This document shows, in pieces, positions 16,626 through 26,123 of a stretch of DNA of 32,628 nucleotides. The notes under the pieces are model-generated. The model did not search any database. It saw nothing but the letters and a program-made list of their open reading frames with translations, and had not been told where the DNA came from. The position numbers were made by a program, and so were the translations under genes. Source of the DNA: Actinomycetota bacterium (lineage in GTDB: Bacteria; Actinomycetota; Acidimicrobiia; Acidimicrobiales; Ilumatobacteraceae); assembly GCA_027730505.1 (NCBI GenBank), contig JAQCGT010000015.1, positions 1 through 32,628 on the forward strand. The letters are read 5' to 3'. Numbering within the stretch: the first letter of the stretch is position 1; each line of letters starts with the position of its first letter.

Positions 16626-17526
16626 GGCGATCCCGCAACGCATGACCAAGGCCTGTCGCGGGCGGTAAGACGGCGACGATGCGATCGACGCCGGCTCGGT
16701 CGGCTCGGCGAAGGTCGTCGTAGAGATGCCGGGCTGCGTCGACGAGATCATCGGTCCGATCGATGATCACCGTGTTGCCATCGGCCAGCTTGGTGGCGCT
16801 GGCACGGTCGCTGACCAGCATCATGGGCGTTCGGGGCGCATAGTGCGACGCAAGCATGCCGCTGGCGCGTGACGGACCACGTGCTGCCCCCATAGAGAGT
16901 CCGAGAATCCGTTCGATGTCTTCGGTCGGGATGCCGCCGGGGCGGAGGATCTCGGGGGGGTCGGCAACGAGATCGACGATCGTGCTCTCCACCCCGATGG
17001 TGCTCGGACCGCCGTCGAGTATGAGGTCGGTGTCGGGATTGAGATGGCCCGTGAGGTCGTCGAGCACATGCTCGACCGTTGTGGGGCTGACTCGGCCAAA
17101 CCGGTTGGCCGATGGAGCAGCGACCGCCCCGCCATGGAGTCGGAGCATCTCGAGGGTGAGCGGGTGCGCCGGTACCCTGATTCCGACCGTGTCGCGGCCG
17201 CCGGTGATGATGTCGCTCACTCGATCTCTCTTGGGAAGCAGCAAGGTGAGCGGGCCCGGCCAACAGGTCTCGGCCAGTGCCTGGGCGGCGGCTGAGGACG
17301 TGTCGGCCCAGTGCCCAGCGGTGTCGAGGTCGGCAACGTGGATGATCAATGGGTGACCGGCCGGCCGGCCTTTGACCTCGTAGACACGACCGAGGGCCGC
17401 ATGGTTGTCAGCATCTGCCCCGAGGCCGTACACCGTCTCGGTCGGTATGACTACCAGTCCGCCGGCTCGAAGTCGTTCGGCCGCTTCGGCTGGGTTCGTG
17501 GTGATCGGAATGGCCGGTCGTGTCAC
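16573..17526 (-). CDS. tsaC: L-threonylcarbamoyladenylate synthase (Sua5/YciO/YrdC)
   Basis: GGLVVIPTETVYGLGADA, YEVKGRPAGHPLIIHV, GPLTLLLPKRD, GIRVPAHPLTLEML, APSANRFGRVSPT, STIVDL, and a C-terminal Sua5-type extension. Confidence 0.93.
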   Translation of the reverse strand: MTRPAIPITTNPAEAAERLRAGGLVVIPTETVYGLGADADNHAALGRVYEVKGRPAGHPLIIHVADLDTAGHWADTSSAAAQALAETCWPGPLTLLLPKRDRVSDIITGGRDTVGIRVPAHPLTLEMLRLHGGAVAAPSANRFGRVSPTTVEHVLDDLTGHLNPDTDLILDGGPSTIGVESTIVDLVADPPEILRPGGIPTEDIERILGLSMGAARGPSRASGMLASHYAPRTPMMLVSDRASATKLADGNTVIIDRTDDLVDAARHLYDDLRRADRAGVDRIVAVLPPATGLGHALRDRLTKAAAGRGPEPPSREG

Positions 17527-18230
17527 GTCGGAATTGCGTCGAGAAACTCGAGCGCAGCATCGACGAATCCGAACGCCTCGGGTGTGGCGAAGTGGTCGAC
17601 GTTTCGGAGAACAGTGCCAGTCGCATTGGGAAGAGCATCGACGAGTCGATCCGCGGGATGGACGAAGTCTCGATCGCCGACCACCACAAGCACGGGGCAG
17701 GTAACCGCTGACAGCACCTGCTCGTCGAGTCGTATCCGCTGAGGTTGGCGGAGCACAGCTGCCAGCGCTGCTGAGTCGTTCCCGGCCTGCATTGCGTACT
17801 GGCCGAAGAGCCTGGCGACGTTGTCCTCTGGATCGCCCTCTCCATCCACCGCCTTGATGATCGACGCTGTGCGTTCGTCATCACGCTCAAACACGTTGCG
17901 GCCGATACCCGCCAGAACCAGTCGGTTGAATGCGGTGGGGTGTTCGACGGCGGTGCGCAGCAGCGTGAGAGCGCCCATTGAGAAACCGACGGCGTCAATC
18001 GGTGAACCGTCGGTGGGAAGCGCCGCAACCACGCGCTCCGTGAGATCGGCGTAGGCCTCGGGTTCGTGTGGTTTGGGCGCCGTTCCGTGCCCGAGGAGGT
18101 CCACCCCGATCACTGGTCGCCCAGCGTCGGCGAGAAGGGCGGTGAAGCCACTGCGCTCCCAGGTCGTGGTGAACGAGCCTCCCCAGCCGTGGACGCACAT
18201 CACTGGGATGGGGTTCTGCTCGTCGGCCAT
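17523..18230 (-). CDS. Alpha/beta-fold hydrolase
   Basis: MCVHGWGGSFTTTW, VIGVDLLGHG, VGFSMGALTLL (GxSxG), VVVGDRD, HFATPEA. ATG 18230 favoured by TAGTGT 8 nt upstream. Confidence 0.9.
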   Translation of the reverse strand: MADEQNPIPVMCVHGWGGSFTTTWERSGFTALLADAGRPVIGVDLLGHGTAPKPHEPEAYADLTERVVAALPTDGSPIDAVGFSMGALTLLRTAVEHPTAFNRLVLAGIGRNVFERDDERTASIIKAVDGEGDPEDNVARLFGQYAMQAGNDSAALAAVLRQPQRIRLDEQVLSAVTCPVLVVVGDRDFVHPADRLVDALPNATGTVLRNVDHFATPEAFGFVDAALEFLDAIPT

Positions 18231-18238
18231 GGATGGGG

Positions 18239-18244
18239 ACACTA
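18239..18244 (-). promoter_or_regulatory. Putative -10 (TAGTGT), leaderless
   Basis: 8 nt upstream of ATG 18230 on the minus strand. Confidence 0.4.
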
Positions 18245-18293
18245 GACGTTGTGGCGGGGGTAGCGATTCGTCGGCGCTGGGTCAGAGTGCGGT

Positions 18294-18322
18294 TAGCCTT
18301 GCCGCGCTGTTCGCAAGGAGGA
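18294..18322 (+). promoter_or_regulatory. Putative -10 TAGCCT (18294-18299) and Shine-Dalgarno AAGGAGGA (18315-18322) for guaB1
   Basis: Strong SD five bases before ATG 18328; a leadered gene in contrast to most unit-first genes here. Confidence 0.55.
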
Positions 18323-18327
18323 CCACT

Positions 18328-19764
18328 ATGCGGATGTTGCACCCGAACTCGGGTCACGATCTCACCTACAACGACGTCTTCATGGTGCCGAGCTTGTCAT
18401 CGGTCGGCTCACGCCTTGGGGTCGACCTCTCGACCCCGGATCGGATCGGAACGACGATTCCGGTTGTGGTCGCGAACATGACGGCGGTTGCCGGACGGCG
18501 CATGGCCGAAGTGGTTGCGCGCCGAGGTGGTCTGACCGTGCTTCCCCAAGACATTCCGGTAGATGTGATCGAATCGGTCGTCCGGTGGGTGAAGGAACGT
18601 CACCCGCTGTTCGAGACGCCGATCACCCTCACGCCGGGGCACACAATCGGCGACGCGCTGAACCTGATCCACAAGCGGGCGCACGGAGCGATCGTGGTGG
18701 TCGATGACCGTGACTGCCCGGTTGGCGTCTTCACCGAAGATGACGCCGTGGGTTTCGATCGATTCACCCAGATCCGACATGTGATGAGTCGGGACTTGGT
18801 GACGCTCGCAGACGACATTGATGCCGAGGGTGCATTCAACGCGCTTGGCGAGCAGCGTCTTTCGGTGGCACCAGTGGTCGACGCTGAGGGCCGTCTTCGC
18901 GGGGTCATGACGCGCCGCGGAGCCCTGCGCTCGACGATCTACCGCCCGGCGCTCAACGCAGCGGGGGAACTCCTGACCTCTGTCGCCGTTGGAATCAACG
19001 CCGATCCGACAGGTCGGGCGAAGGCGCTCGCAGCGATGGGTGTCGATGTCATCGTTGTTGACACGGCCCATGGCCATCAGTCGAAGATGATCGATGTGGT
19101 CGCCGAGGTGCGTACCGCGTTACCCGACATCCGCATTGTGGCGGGCAACGTGGTGACGGCAGAGGGCACCCGGCACCTCGTGGAGGCCGGTGCCGACATC
19201 ATCAAGGTCGGGGTCGGTCCGGGAGCGATGTGCACGACGAGGATGATGACCGGTGTCGGTCGTCCGCAGTTCTCGGCTGTTGTCGAGTGCGCTGACGAGG
19301 CCCGTCGGCTCGGGGCCAACATCTGGGCGGACGGTGGCGTCAGATTCCCGCGCGACGTCGCGCTGGCCCTCGCTGGTGGCGCCGCCAACGTGATGTTCGG
19401 TTCGTGGTTCGCTGGCACGCACGAGTCTGCGGCCGACGTGCAACGGGACACCGATGGCAGGCTCTACAAGGAAAGCTTTGGCATGGCGTCCAACCGGGCG
19501 GTGAAGAATCGCAGTCGAGATGATCATGAGCTCGAACGGGCGCGCAAGGAGCTGTTTGAAGAGGGCATCAGCACATCGCGTATGTATCTCGACGCTCACC
19601 GTCCGGGCGTCGAGGACATCATCGATCAGATCGTGGCCGGTGTGCGCTCGTCGTGCACGTACGCCGGAGCGGCGACAATCGAAGAGTTCCATGAGCGTGC
19701 GGTGGTCGGCGTGCAGAGCCATGCCGGCTACGAGGAGGGTCGCCCGCTCGGTACGAGTTGGTGA
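18328..19764 (+). CDS. guaB1: GuaB1 family IMP dehydrogenase-related protein (GMP reductase-type) with CBS domains
   Basis: DLTYNDVFMVPSLSSVGSRLGVDLSTPDRIGTTIPVVVANMTAVAGRRMAE, KVGVGPGAMCTTRMMTGVG, WADGGVRFPRDVALALAGGAANVMFGSWFAGTHES. Confidence 0.93.
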   Translation: MRMLHPNSGHDLTYNDVFMVPSLSSVGSRLGVDLSTPDRIGTTIPVVVANMTAVAGRRMAEVVARRGGLTVLPQDIPVDVIESVVRWVKERHPLFETPITLTPGHTIGDALNLIHKRAHGAIVVVDDRDCPVGVFTEDDAVGFDRFTQIRHVMSRDLVTLADDIDAEGAFNALGEQRLSVAPVVDAEGRLRGVMTRRGALRSTIYRPALNAAGELLTSVAVGINADPTGRAKALAAMGVDVIVVDTAHGHQSKMIDVVAEVRTALPDIRIVAGNVVTAEGTRHLVEAGADIIKVGVGPGAMCTTRMMTGVGRPQFSAVVECADEARRLGANIWADGGVRFPRDVALALAGGAANVMFGSWFAGTHESAADVQRDTDGRLYKESFGMASNRAVKNRSRDDHELERARKELFEEGISTSRMYLDAHRPGVEDIIDQIVAGVRSSCTYAGAATIEEFHERAVVGVQSHAGYEEGRPLGTSW

Positions 19765-19777
19765 CCGGAGAGCTCTC

Positions 19778-20416
19778 ATGATCATCGCCATCGATGGACC
19801 GGCGGGGGCTGGAAAGAGCACGGTGTCAAGGGGGCTGGCCGAGCGGCTCGGGCTTCGACATCTCGATACGGGAGCCATGTATCGGGCCGTGACGTTCGGC
19901 GTCTTGGAGCGAGGAATCGATCCGGCGTCTGCCGCCGAGGTTGCCGATGCCGCTGAGTCGATGGAGATCGCGGTGAATGACTCAATGGTGACGGTGGACG
20001 GGGTCGATGCGACGACGGCGATTCGAGGTCGTGATGTGACGGCCGCGGTGAGTTCCGTGGCGGCGAATGCGATGGTGCGGGATCTGCTCGTGGAGCGTCA
20101 GCGCGCCTGGGTGGATCAGCACGGTGGCGGCGTGGTCGAAGGTCGCGACATCACCACGGTCGTCTTACCGGATGCTGACCTCAAATTGTTCGTGACGGCA
20201 TCGCCCAGGGTTCGGGCCGAGAGGCGCGTGGCCGAGACCGGCGGCGACGTCGACCAAGTGGAGGCGTCGATCATCGAGCGTGACCGTCGTGATGCCACCC
20301 GTGAGACCTCGCCGATGGTGGTGGCGAGCGATGCTGTCGTTGTCGACACGAGCGAGATGGCAATCGATGACGTGGTGGAGCGGGTACTCGACCTCATCGG
20401 GAGGCCCCTGCAGTGA
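19778..20416 (+). CDS. cmk: (d)CMP kinase
   Basis: IIAIDGPAGAGKSTVSRGLAERLGLRHLDTGAMYRAVT, GRDVTAAVSSVAANAMVRDLLVERQR, GGVVEGRDITTVVLPDADLKLFVTAS. Confidence 0.96.
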   Translation: MIIAIDGPAGAGKSTVSRGLAERLGLRHLDTGAMYRAVTFGVLERGIDPASAAEVADAAESMEIAVNDSMVTVDGVDATTAIRGRDVTAAVSSVAANAMVRDLLVERQRAWVDQHGGGVVEGRDITTVVLPDADLKLFVTASPRVRAERRVAETGGDVDQVEASIIERDRRDATRETSPMVVASDAVVVDTSEMAIDDVVERVLDLIGRPLQ

Positions 20417-21114
20417 GCCGTCCGGACACCTTCCTCGCCGGGAACTCGTTGGCTTCGAGAGCCTTCTATCGATTCGGTCGCACCATCACCACGGTGCTGA
20501 CCCGGACGTACACCCGAATGTCGATCCACGGGCGTCACAACATTCCGGCGACGGGCGCGTTCGTGTTAGCTCCGGTTCACCGCTCCTATGTCGATACGCC
20601 GATTGCTGCGTGTGTGACGTCGCGTCGACTTCGGTTCCTCGGCAAGGACTCGATGTGGAAGTACCGCTGGTTCGGCTGGGTGCTCTCGGCGCTGGGCGCA
20701 ATCCCTGTTACTCGTGGGACGGCTGATCGGGAGGCGCTTCGGCGCTCGGTTGCTGTGCTCGAGGCCGGTGACCCGTTGGTGCTGTTCCCTGAAGGTGAAC
20801 GCAAGTCGGGGTCCGTTGTCCAGCCGATGTTCGATGGCGCCGTCTACGTGGCCTTGAAAGCAGGGGTTCCGATCGTTCCGGTCGGTATCGGCGGGTCGGA
20901 GATGGTGATGCCGAAGGGGGCGAGGTTCGTCTTCCCGCGCAAGGTTCGTGTGGTGGTTGGTGAGCCCCTGATGCCGGAGACGTCGAGCGGAGGGCGGGTG
21001 TCGCGGAGTGAACTATCGCGACAGAGCGAGCGGTTGCACGCAGAACTCCAGCGATTGTTCGACCTCGCAATGGTCGATGTGGGGTGGTCCTACGGCGCGC
21101 TCGCCGACCAGTAG
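20413..21114 (+). CDS. plsC: 1-acyl-sn-glycerol-3-phosphate acyltransferase (PlsC family)
   Basis: NIPATGAFVLAPVHRSYVDTPI (HxxxxD variant HRSYVD), FPEGERKSGS, VPIVPVGIGGS. GTGA overlap with cmk. Confidence 0.92.
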   Translation: MSRPDTFLAGNSLASRAFYRFGRTITTVLTRTYTRMSIHGRHNIPATGAFVLAPVHRSYVDTPIAACVTSRRLRFLGKDSMWKYRWFGWVLSALGAIPVTRGTADREALRRSVAVLEAGDPLVLFPEGERKSGSVVQPMFDGAVYVALKAGVPIVPVGIGGSEMVMPKGARFVFPRKVRVVVGEPLMPETSSGGRVSRSELSRQSERLHAELQRLFDLAMVDVGWSYGALADQ

Positions 21115-22361
21115 GCCGCCAACGCTCTAGCGAGGTGCGCGGGATCCGCCGAGCCGCACATCTCACGAGCCGAGTGCATCGAAAGTTGGGGGATGCCGAC
21201 ATCGACGGTGTCGATGCCGAGCCTCGTTGCGGTGATCGGTCCGATTGTCGAACCGCAGGGGATGTTGTTGCGCGAGGCGAAAACCTGCCAAGGAACGTCG
21301 GCGGCCTCGCACGCCTGTTGGAAGCGCTGTGCTGAGCGAGGCGAGGTTGCATAACGCTGGTTGGCGTTGACCTTGATCGCCGGCCCGCGGTTGACCTGTG
21401 GCGCATGGGCGGTGTCGTGACGCTCCGGGTAGTTCGGATGCACGGCATGCGCGTTGTCGGCTGAGACACACGACGAACTGGCGAGCGCCTCGAGCAGATC
21501 GGTACCTGATGCGCCGATGGCATCGGCGATTCGCTGCAGCACATGCTCGAGGAATGGCCCGTCGGCGCCGGTGGAGCTCGCAGAGCCGACCTCCTCATGA
21601 TCGTTCAGCACCATCATCGCAAGGCGCCCTGGCGACGCGGAGATGCTCGCCAATGCCGACGTTGCTGCCCAGCACGAGATGAGGTTGTCGAGTCGGCCTG
21701 AGGCGATGAAGTCGTCGTCACGTCCGAGGAGCGCAGCGGGTTGGGTGTCGAAGAGGCAGAGATCCCACCACGTAGCCGTCGATGTGCCCGCCAGTTCGCC
21801 GAGCCAACTGGCGACGGCGCCTGGCTGGGGTTCGCCGAGGCCCCAAACCGGCGTGAGATGGGTCTGTGGGTCGAGTTTCAGTCCGTCGTTGACTTGGCGG
21901 TCGAGGTGGACGGCGAGTTGGGGGACGCGTGCGATGGCCCCGGTTCGTATCGGGTGTTCGATCCCGGCAGCATCGAGCACGACGCCGGCGATCCCGAGGT
22001 CTCGATCGAGCCATGAGTTGTTGAGGATGCCGCCGTAGACCTCAACGCCGAGTTGCTTCCAGCCGACCGAACCGACATCGGGGCGTGGTTTCAGTTTGAG
22101 GCACGGAGAGTCGGTGTGAGCACCGACGATGTCAATCGGCGGCATCGACATCAGCCCGGCTTCGAGTCGCCAGGCGATGACCGCTCCATGGCGACGAACC
22201 ACCGCGAAGCCGGTGACGTCAGCAGCACCCCAGTGTGCGGTCTCATCGAGCTCGGTGGCTCCGACGGCTGTGAGCCGGGCCGTCACCTCACGGGCGGCAT
22301 GGTGTGGCGATGGAGCTGCATCGAGGAAATCGAGAGCGTCTGCGATGTCATGAGTGTCCAT
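21090..22361 (-). CDS. apeB: M18 family aminopeptidase
   Basis: DIVGAHTDSPCLKLKPRP, DLGIAGVVL, ASGRLDNLISCWAA, NDHEEVGSASSTGADGPFLE, PCGSTIGPITATRLGIDTVDVGIPQLSMHSAREM. ATG 22361 has an upstream AGGAG; GTG 22379 is an alternative. Confidence 0.93.
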   Translation of the reverse strand: MDTHDIADALDFLDAAPSPHHAAREVTARLTAVGATELDETAHWGAADVTGFAVVRRHGAVIAWRLEAGLMSMPPIDIVGAHTDSPCLKLKPRPDVGSVGWKQLGVEVYGGILNNSWLDRDLGIAGVVLDAAGIEHPIRTGAIARVPQLAVHLDRQVNDGLKLDPQTHLTPVWGLGEPQPGAVASWLGELAGTSTATWWDLCLFDTQPAALLGRDDDFIASGRLDNLISCWAATSALASISASPGRLAMMVLNDHEEVGSASSTGADGPFLEHVLQRIADAIGASGTDLLEALASSSCVSADNAHAVHPNYPERHDTAHAPQVNRGPAIKVNANQRYATSPRSAQRFQQACEAADVPWQVFASRNNIPCGSTIGPITATRLGIDTVDVGIPQLSMHSAREMCGSADPAHLARALAAYWSASAP

Positions 22362-22426
22362 GTCGGTGTCTCCTGTCACTCACAGGGACCGTGTTTCGGG
22401 CCCGTCGATCGACTAGATAAGCACGT

Positions 22427-23860
22427 GTGCCCCGTAAGACGAAGATTGTGGCGACCATCGGCCCGTCGAGCAGCGACCCGTTGGTCATCGATGGGTTGCT
22501 CGCCGCTGGCGTCGACGTCGTCAGGCTGAACCTCTCGCACGGATCGCTTTCGGAGCATCTCGATCGCCTCGATGCCGTCAGGTCATCAGCGGCGCGCCTC
22601 GGGCGACACGTCGCAGTGCTTGCCGATCTGCCTGGTCCGAAAGTTCGTGCTGGTCGATTCCCCGAAGGGGGGACCGAATTGGTGCCGGGTGCTTTGGTCC
22701 GATTTGTCGAAGGCGACCTGATGAGCGGCGCCGGCCAGATTGCGATCGCTGAGCCAGGGCTGGTGGGAGGACTTCGTGTTGGAGACCGTGTCGTGCTCGG
22801 CGACGGTGCGATTTCGCTCACGGTGGAGAGTGCCGGTGACTCGGCAGTGCAGGCTCGTGTCGACACCGGTGGTCGCACTCAAGGAGCCCCGGGTGTGCAC
22901 GTGTCATCGGAGCGATTGAAGATGACGACGCCGACGGCGGAGGATCTCGAACTCGCCGAGGCGATGGCATCTGCGGGGGTCGAGTTCATGGCGGTGTCGT
23001 TCGTCCGTCGGGCTGGCGAACTCGACGTGGTTCGCCAGGTCGTCGGGGATCGCGCCCGGCTCGTCGCCAAGATTGAAACCAGCGCAGCGTTGGCCGATCT
23101 TGTCGGAATCGTTGAGGCGTCCGATGCGGTGATGGTGGCGCGTGGCGATCTCGGTATCGACTGTCCGATCGAGGATGTGCCGCATCTCCAGAAGAGGATC
23201 ATTCGCGAGTGTGTCGAACGTGGTGTTCCGGTGATCACAGCCACGCAGATGCTCGAGTCGATGGTTGCAGCCCCGTCACCGACGCGGGCTGAGGTCAGCG
23301 ACGTCGCCAACGCCGTGTTCGACGGAACGGACGCGTTGATGTTGTCCGGGGAGACTGCGGTCGGACATGATCCGGTGGCGGTGGTCCGAACCATGGCGAC
23401 GATCGCTGAGCGTGCCGAACAGGAGGCGAGCTACCGGGCCTGGGCTGAGCGCCTCGGTCGGGTGCAGCGTACGCAGTGGGATTCAGTTGGTGATCGGATC
23501 ACCGCTGCGCTCGGCCATGCGGCGAGCCAAGCAGCTCGCGATGTCGAGGCCAGTGCGATCCTGTGCTGCACGAGGTCGGGCCGCACGGCGCGGGCGATGG
23601 CCCGCTTCCGGCCCGAAGCGACGCTCATCGGACTCTCACCCGATCTGTCTGTGGTGCGATCGATGGCGTTGTCATGGGGTGTCGATCCGATTGCGGTCGA
23701 CACCTACGAGACCACCGATCAGATGGTCTGGTACGCAGTGGAGACGGCGGTGAACGCTGGTCGGGTTGCGCACGGCGACACGGTTCTGGTGCTGGCTGGC
23801 TCGCCCGATCGCACCGCTGACACCGCCGCTGACGTGCTCCGGATCGTGTCGGTCGCATGA
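22427..23860 (+). CDS. pyk: Pyruvate kinase
   Basis: KTKIVATIGPSSSDP, VDVVRLNLSHGS, LADLPGPKVRAG, VARGDLGIDCPIEDVPHLQKRII, ATQMLESMVAAPSPTRAEVSDVANAVFDGTDALMLSGETAVG. Confidence 0.97.
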   Translation: MPRKTKIVATIGPSSSDPLVIDGLLAAGVDVVRLNLSHGSLSEHLDRLDAVRSSAARLGRHVAVLADLPGPKVRAGRFPEGGTELVPGALVRFVEGDLMSGAGQIAIAEPGLVGGLRVGDRVVLGDGAISLTVESAGDSAVQARVDTGGRTQGAPGVHVSSERLKMTTPTAEDLELAEAMASAGVEFMAVSFVRRAGELDVVRQVVGDRARLVAKIETSAALADLVGIVEASDAVMVARGDLGIDCPIEDVPHLQKRIIRECVERGVPVITATQMLESMVAAPSPTRAEVSDVANAVFDGTDALMLSGETAVGHDPVAVVRTMATIAERAEQEASYRAWAERLGRVQRTQWDSVGDRITAALGHAASQAARDVEASAILCCTRSGRTARAMARFRPEATLIGLSPDLSVVRSMALSWGVDPIAVDTYETTDQMVWYAVETAVNAGRVAHGDTVLVLAGSPDRTADTAADVLRIVSVA

Positions 23861-24645
23861 GTGACCGACACGGAATTTGGTCGTCGATCTCCGGAGATCC
23901 GACGGGGCATCAACTGGTGCTTATTCACGGCAGTATGGATCGCTCGACCGGCCTTGCCCGGCTTGCGAGACGCTTTGATGCCGGATGGCGCGTGCTGCGA
24001 CTCGATCGTCGGGGTTACGGTCGGTCGAGCTCGCATCCCGGTCCGTTCGGCATCGAGCATCATGTCGACGACCTGGTCGAACTGATTAGCGACGCGATGC
24101 CAACAGGGCCAGTGCACCTCTTTGGTCACAGTTTCGGTGGAAATGTCTCGCTCGCTGCTGCTAGTCGGATAGGCCCTCGAGTGGCGACAGTCACGGTTTT
24201 CGAGTCGCCGTTGTCGTGGATGGACTGGTGGCCGGGTGCTTCAGCGCACGGTTTTCCCGAATCCGATCCGGCTGACTCGGCCGAGGCGTTCATGCGTCGC
24301 CTGATCGGCGATGAACGGTGGAACCGGCTGCCCGAGCGGACTCGACTGGAGCGCCGCGCTGAAGGCAGGGCGCTCGTGGGAGAGCTCGGCACACTGCGCC
24401 TTCGCGCTCCGTGGGATCCGGCGGCTATCAACGTGCCGGTGCTGGCTCTCTGCGGTTCGCGGGGAGCCGATCACCACCAACGATCGACGGCCTATCTCGC
24501 CGACGTGATCCCTGATTGCCGGTCGTTTTCGGTCGAGGGCGCCCGGCATTTCGGACCCAACACTCATCCGGATCAGGTGGCCGATCTGGTGAAGGCCTTC
24601 ATTGAGCGCGGCGAGCGGCCAGGAGACCCGGAAGTCGCCCGGTGA
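23857..24645 (+). CDS. Alpha/beta-fold hydrolase
   Basis: HQLVLIHGSMDRSTG, LRLDRRGYGRSS, LFGHSFGGNVSLAAA, VLALCGSRGADHH. ATGA overlap with pyk. Confidence 0.9.
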   Translation: MSDRHGIWSSISGDPTGHQLVLIHGSMDRSTGLARLARRFDAGWRVLRLDRRGYGRSSSHPGPFGIEHHVDDLVELISDAMPTGPVHLFGHSFGGNVSLAAASRIGPRVATVTVFESPLSWMDWWPGASAHGFPESDPADSAEAFMRRLIGDERWNRLPERTRLERRAEGRALVGELGTLRLRAPWDPAAINVPVLALCGSRGADHHQRSTAYLADVIPDCRSFSVEGARHFGPNTHPDQVADLVKAFIERGERPGDPEVAR

Positions 24646-25783
24646 TGAGCGCAATCAGGGCGATGGTGACAGCGACGAGGCTGAATCCAGCGGTTCCCCC
24701 GATGCCGAATCGTTCGTAAAGCTGGCCGCTGAGGATCACGGCTGTGGCTCTTGACAAGGTGCCGGCGGCATTGCCGATAGCGAGCGCGGTGCCGCGTGCG
24801 CTCGGTGCGGCTTCGCTGACCAGCGACAGTGATGACACGAACCCGTATTCGAACCCGGCGACGAGCACCAAGAGCCCGACGACAGCCGCGACGGTCGATC
24901 CGCCAGCCGAGACGACAACCCCAAGGCCGATGCCGAGCAGCACGCCGCCCCCAGCAACTGAGCGAGCTACGCCGAGGCGATCGGACACGAGCGCCACGCT
25001 CGACGAGGAAACCAACTCGACGGCGCCCATCGCCGTGGCGACAGCACCGAGGCCGCCCACCGACATCCCGTGTGCGTCCTCCATCCAGGCGCCTACGACC
25101 ACGAACACGCTGATGCCAGCTGCGGCCATGGCCGCTGATGCGATGATCGGCGACCACGCTGATCTCGGGAGAAGTCGGGGCTCGGATCTTGCTTCGCTGT
25201 TGTGGTGGGTCGCGGGGCGCGGTGCCTCCAGGGTGCCGAGGATCAGCAATGCGCCGATGGTGGTGATGACGGCGAGAGCGACATACGCGGCCTGCCAGCC
25301 GAATCGGTCGATGAGCCAGGCAAGTATTGGTGCGCCGACCAGCAGCGAGATGGCCCAGGACATCTCGTAGACACCGATGGCGCGACCACGGCGGGCATAC
25401 GGCACGTTGTCGCCGATGTAGGCGAGCCCTGACACGGTGAGGTTCGAGACACCGGTCACCAGCAGCACCATGGCGAGCGCAAAGGTGACGATCGAACCGC
25501 CGAGGGCGACGACGCTCGAGGCGGTGACGAGCAGAAGGCCCCCGGCGAAAATCAGGCGATGTCGGCCGCGGTCGAGGCTCCTGCCTGCTGCTGCGGTCGA
25601 TAGGCCGGCGAGTTCGGCGGTTCCGATGATGCTGGTGAGCGTGCCCGTTGTGGTTCCGAACGCCCGCTCGAGGGTGGGGAGAAATGCGCCCACCCACCGA
25701 AGGGCGACATTCGATGTGGCTTTGGCTGCGGTGAGAGCGATCAGACGCGCGCCGAGACCTGTCTGCGAAGTGGAACCGTTCAC
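24599..25783 (-). CDS. MFS transporter
   Basis: About 12 hydrophobic segments; ARRGRAIGVYEMSWAISLLVGAPILAWLIDRFGWQAAY. GTG 25783 (MNGSTSQTGLG) preferred. Confidence 0.9.
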   Translation of the reverse strand: MNGSTSQTGLGARLIALTAAKATSNVALRWVGAFLPTLERAFGTTTGTLTSIIGTAELAGLSTAAAGRSLDRGRHRLIFAGGLLLVTASSVVALGGSIVTFALAMVLLVTGVSNLTVSGLAYIGDNVPYARRGRAIGVYEMSWAISLLVGAPILAWLIDRFGWQAAYVALAVITTIGALLILGTLEAPRPATHHNSEARSEPRLLPRSAWSPIIASAAMAAAGISVFVVVGAWMEDAHGMSVGGLGAVATAMGAVELVSSSSVALVSDRLGVARSVAGGGVLLGIGLGVVVSAGGSTVAAVVGLLVLVAGFEYGFVSSLSLVSEAAPSARGTALAIGNAAGTLSRATAVILSGQLYERFGIGGTAGFSLVAVTIALIALITGRLPGLLAARRAQ

Positions 25784-25794
25784 CCTGGGGTCCG

Positions 25795-26085
25795 TCAGGG
25801 TGAGACCGTGACCGGAACGTCGACCTCGGTTCCGAAGAATGTGCAGGTGACTTGCTCGGCATCTGAAGAGATCGAGGCTTTGACATCTTCGACGCATTGG
25901 TCGACGGCGGTGCGTTGCGACCATGCTGCGACGGCGAGTCCAGCAAGGATCACGGCGACGATCACCTTCTGAACGATTGTCTTCATGATCCAGGCGGCGA
26001 GCAATCCAAGGAGCACGAACACCGAGGCGGCGACGATGGCGATCGTCTTCGCATCGTCGGTCGTGAGGGCGAGCACGGTGGTCAT
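25795..26085 (-). CDS. Small hypothetical membrane protein (96 aa, two TM segments)
   Basis: MTTVLALTTDDAKTIAIVAASVFVLLGLLAAWIMKTIVQKVIVAVILAGLAVAAWSQRTAVDQCVEDVKA... TATCGT is 6 nt before ATG. Only the 3' third of ORF 25795..26787. Confidence 0.7.
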   Translation of the reverse strand: MTTVLALTTDDAKTIAIVAASVFVLLGLLAAWIMKTIVQKVIVAVILAGLAVAAWSQRTAVDQCVEDVKASISSDAEQVTCTFFGTEVDVPVTVSP

Positions 26086-26091
26086 GTCGAC

Positions 26092-26097
26092 ACGATA
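26092..26097 (-). promoter_or_regulatory. Putative -10 (TATCGT), leaderless
   Basis: 6 nt upstream of ATG 26085. Confidence 0.5.
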
Positions 26098-26111
26098 CGG
26101 CAGGGCGGCCG

Positions 26112-26117
26112 TACTCT
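26112..26117 (+). promoter_or_regulatory. Putative -10 (TACTCT), leaderless
   Basis: 6 nt upstream of ATG 26124. Confidence 0.5.
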
Positions 26118-26123
26118 TCTGGC

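Noticed and set aside
20708-21598. 296-aa minus-strand ORF overlapping plsC and the M18 gene
   Set aside because: Arg/Ser/Pro-rich shadow crossing two conserved genes.
24573-25946. 457-aa minus-strand ORF overlapping the MFS transporter
   Set aside because: Arg/His/Pro-rich, low-complexity shadow in another frame of the MFS gene; typical of high-GC antisense or frame-shifted ORFs.
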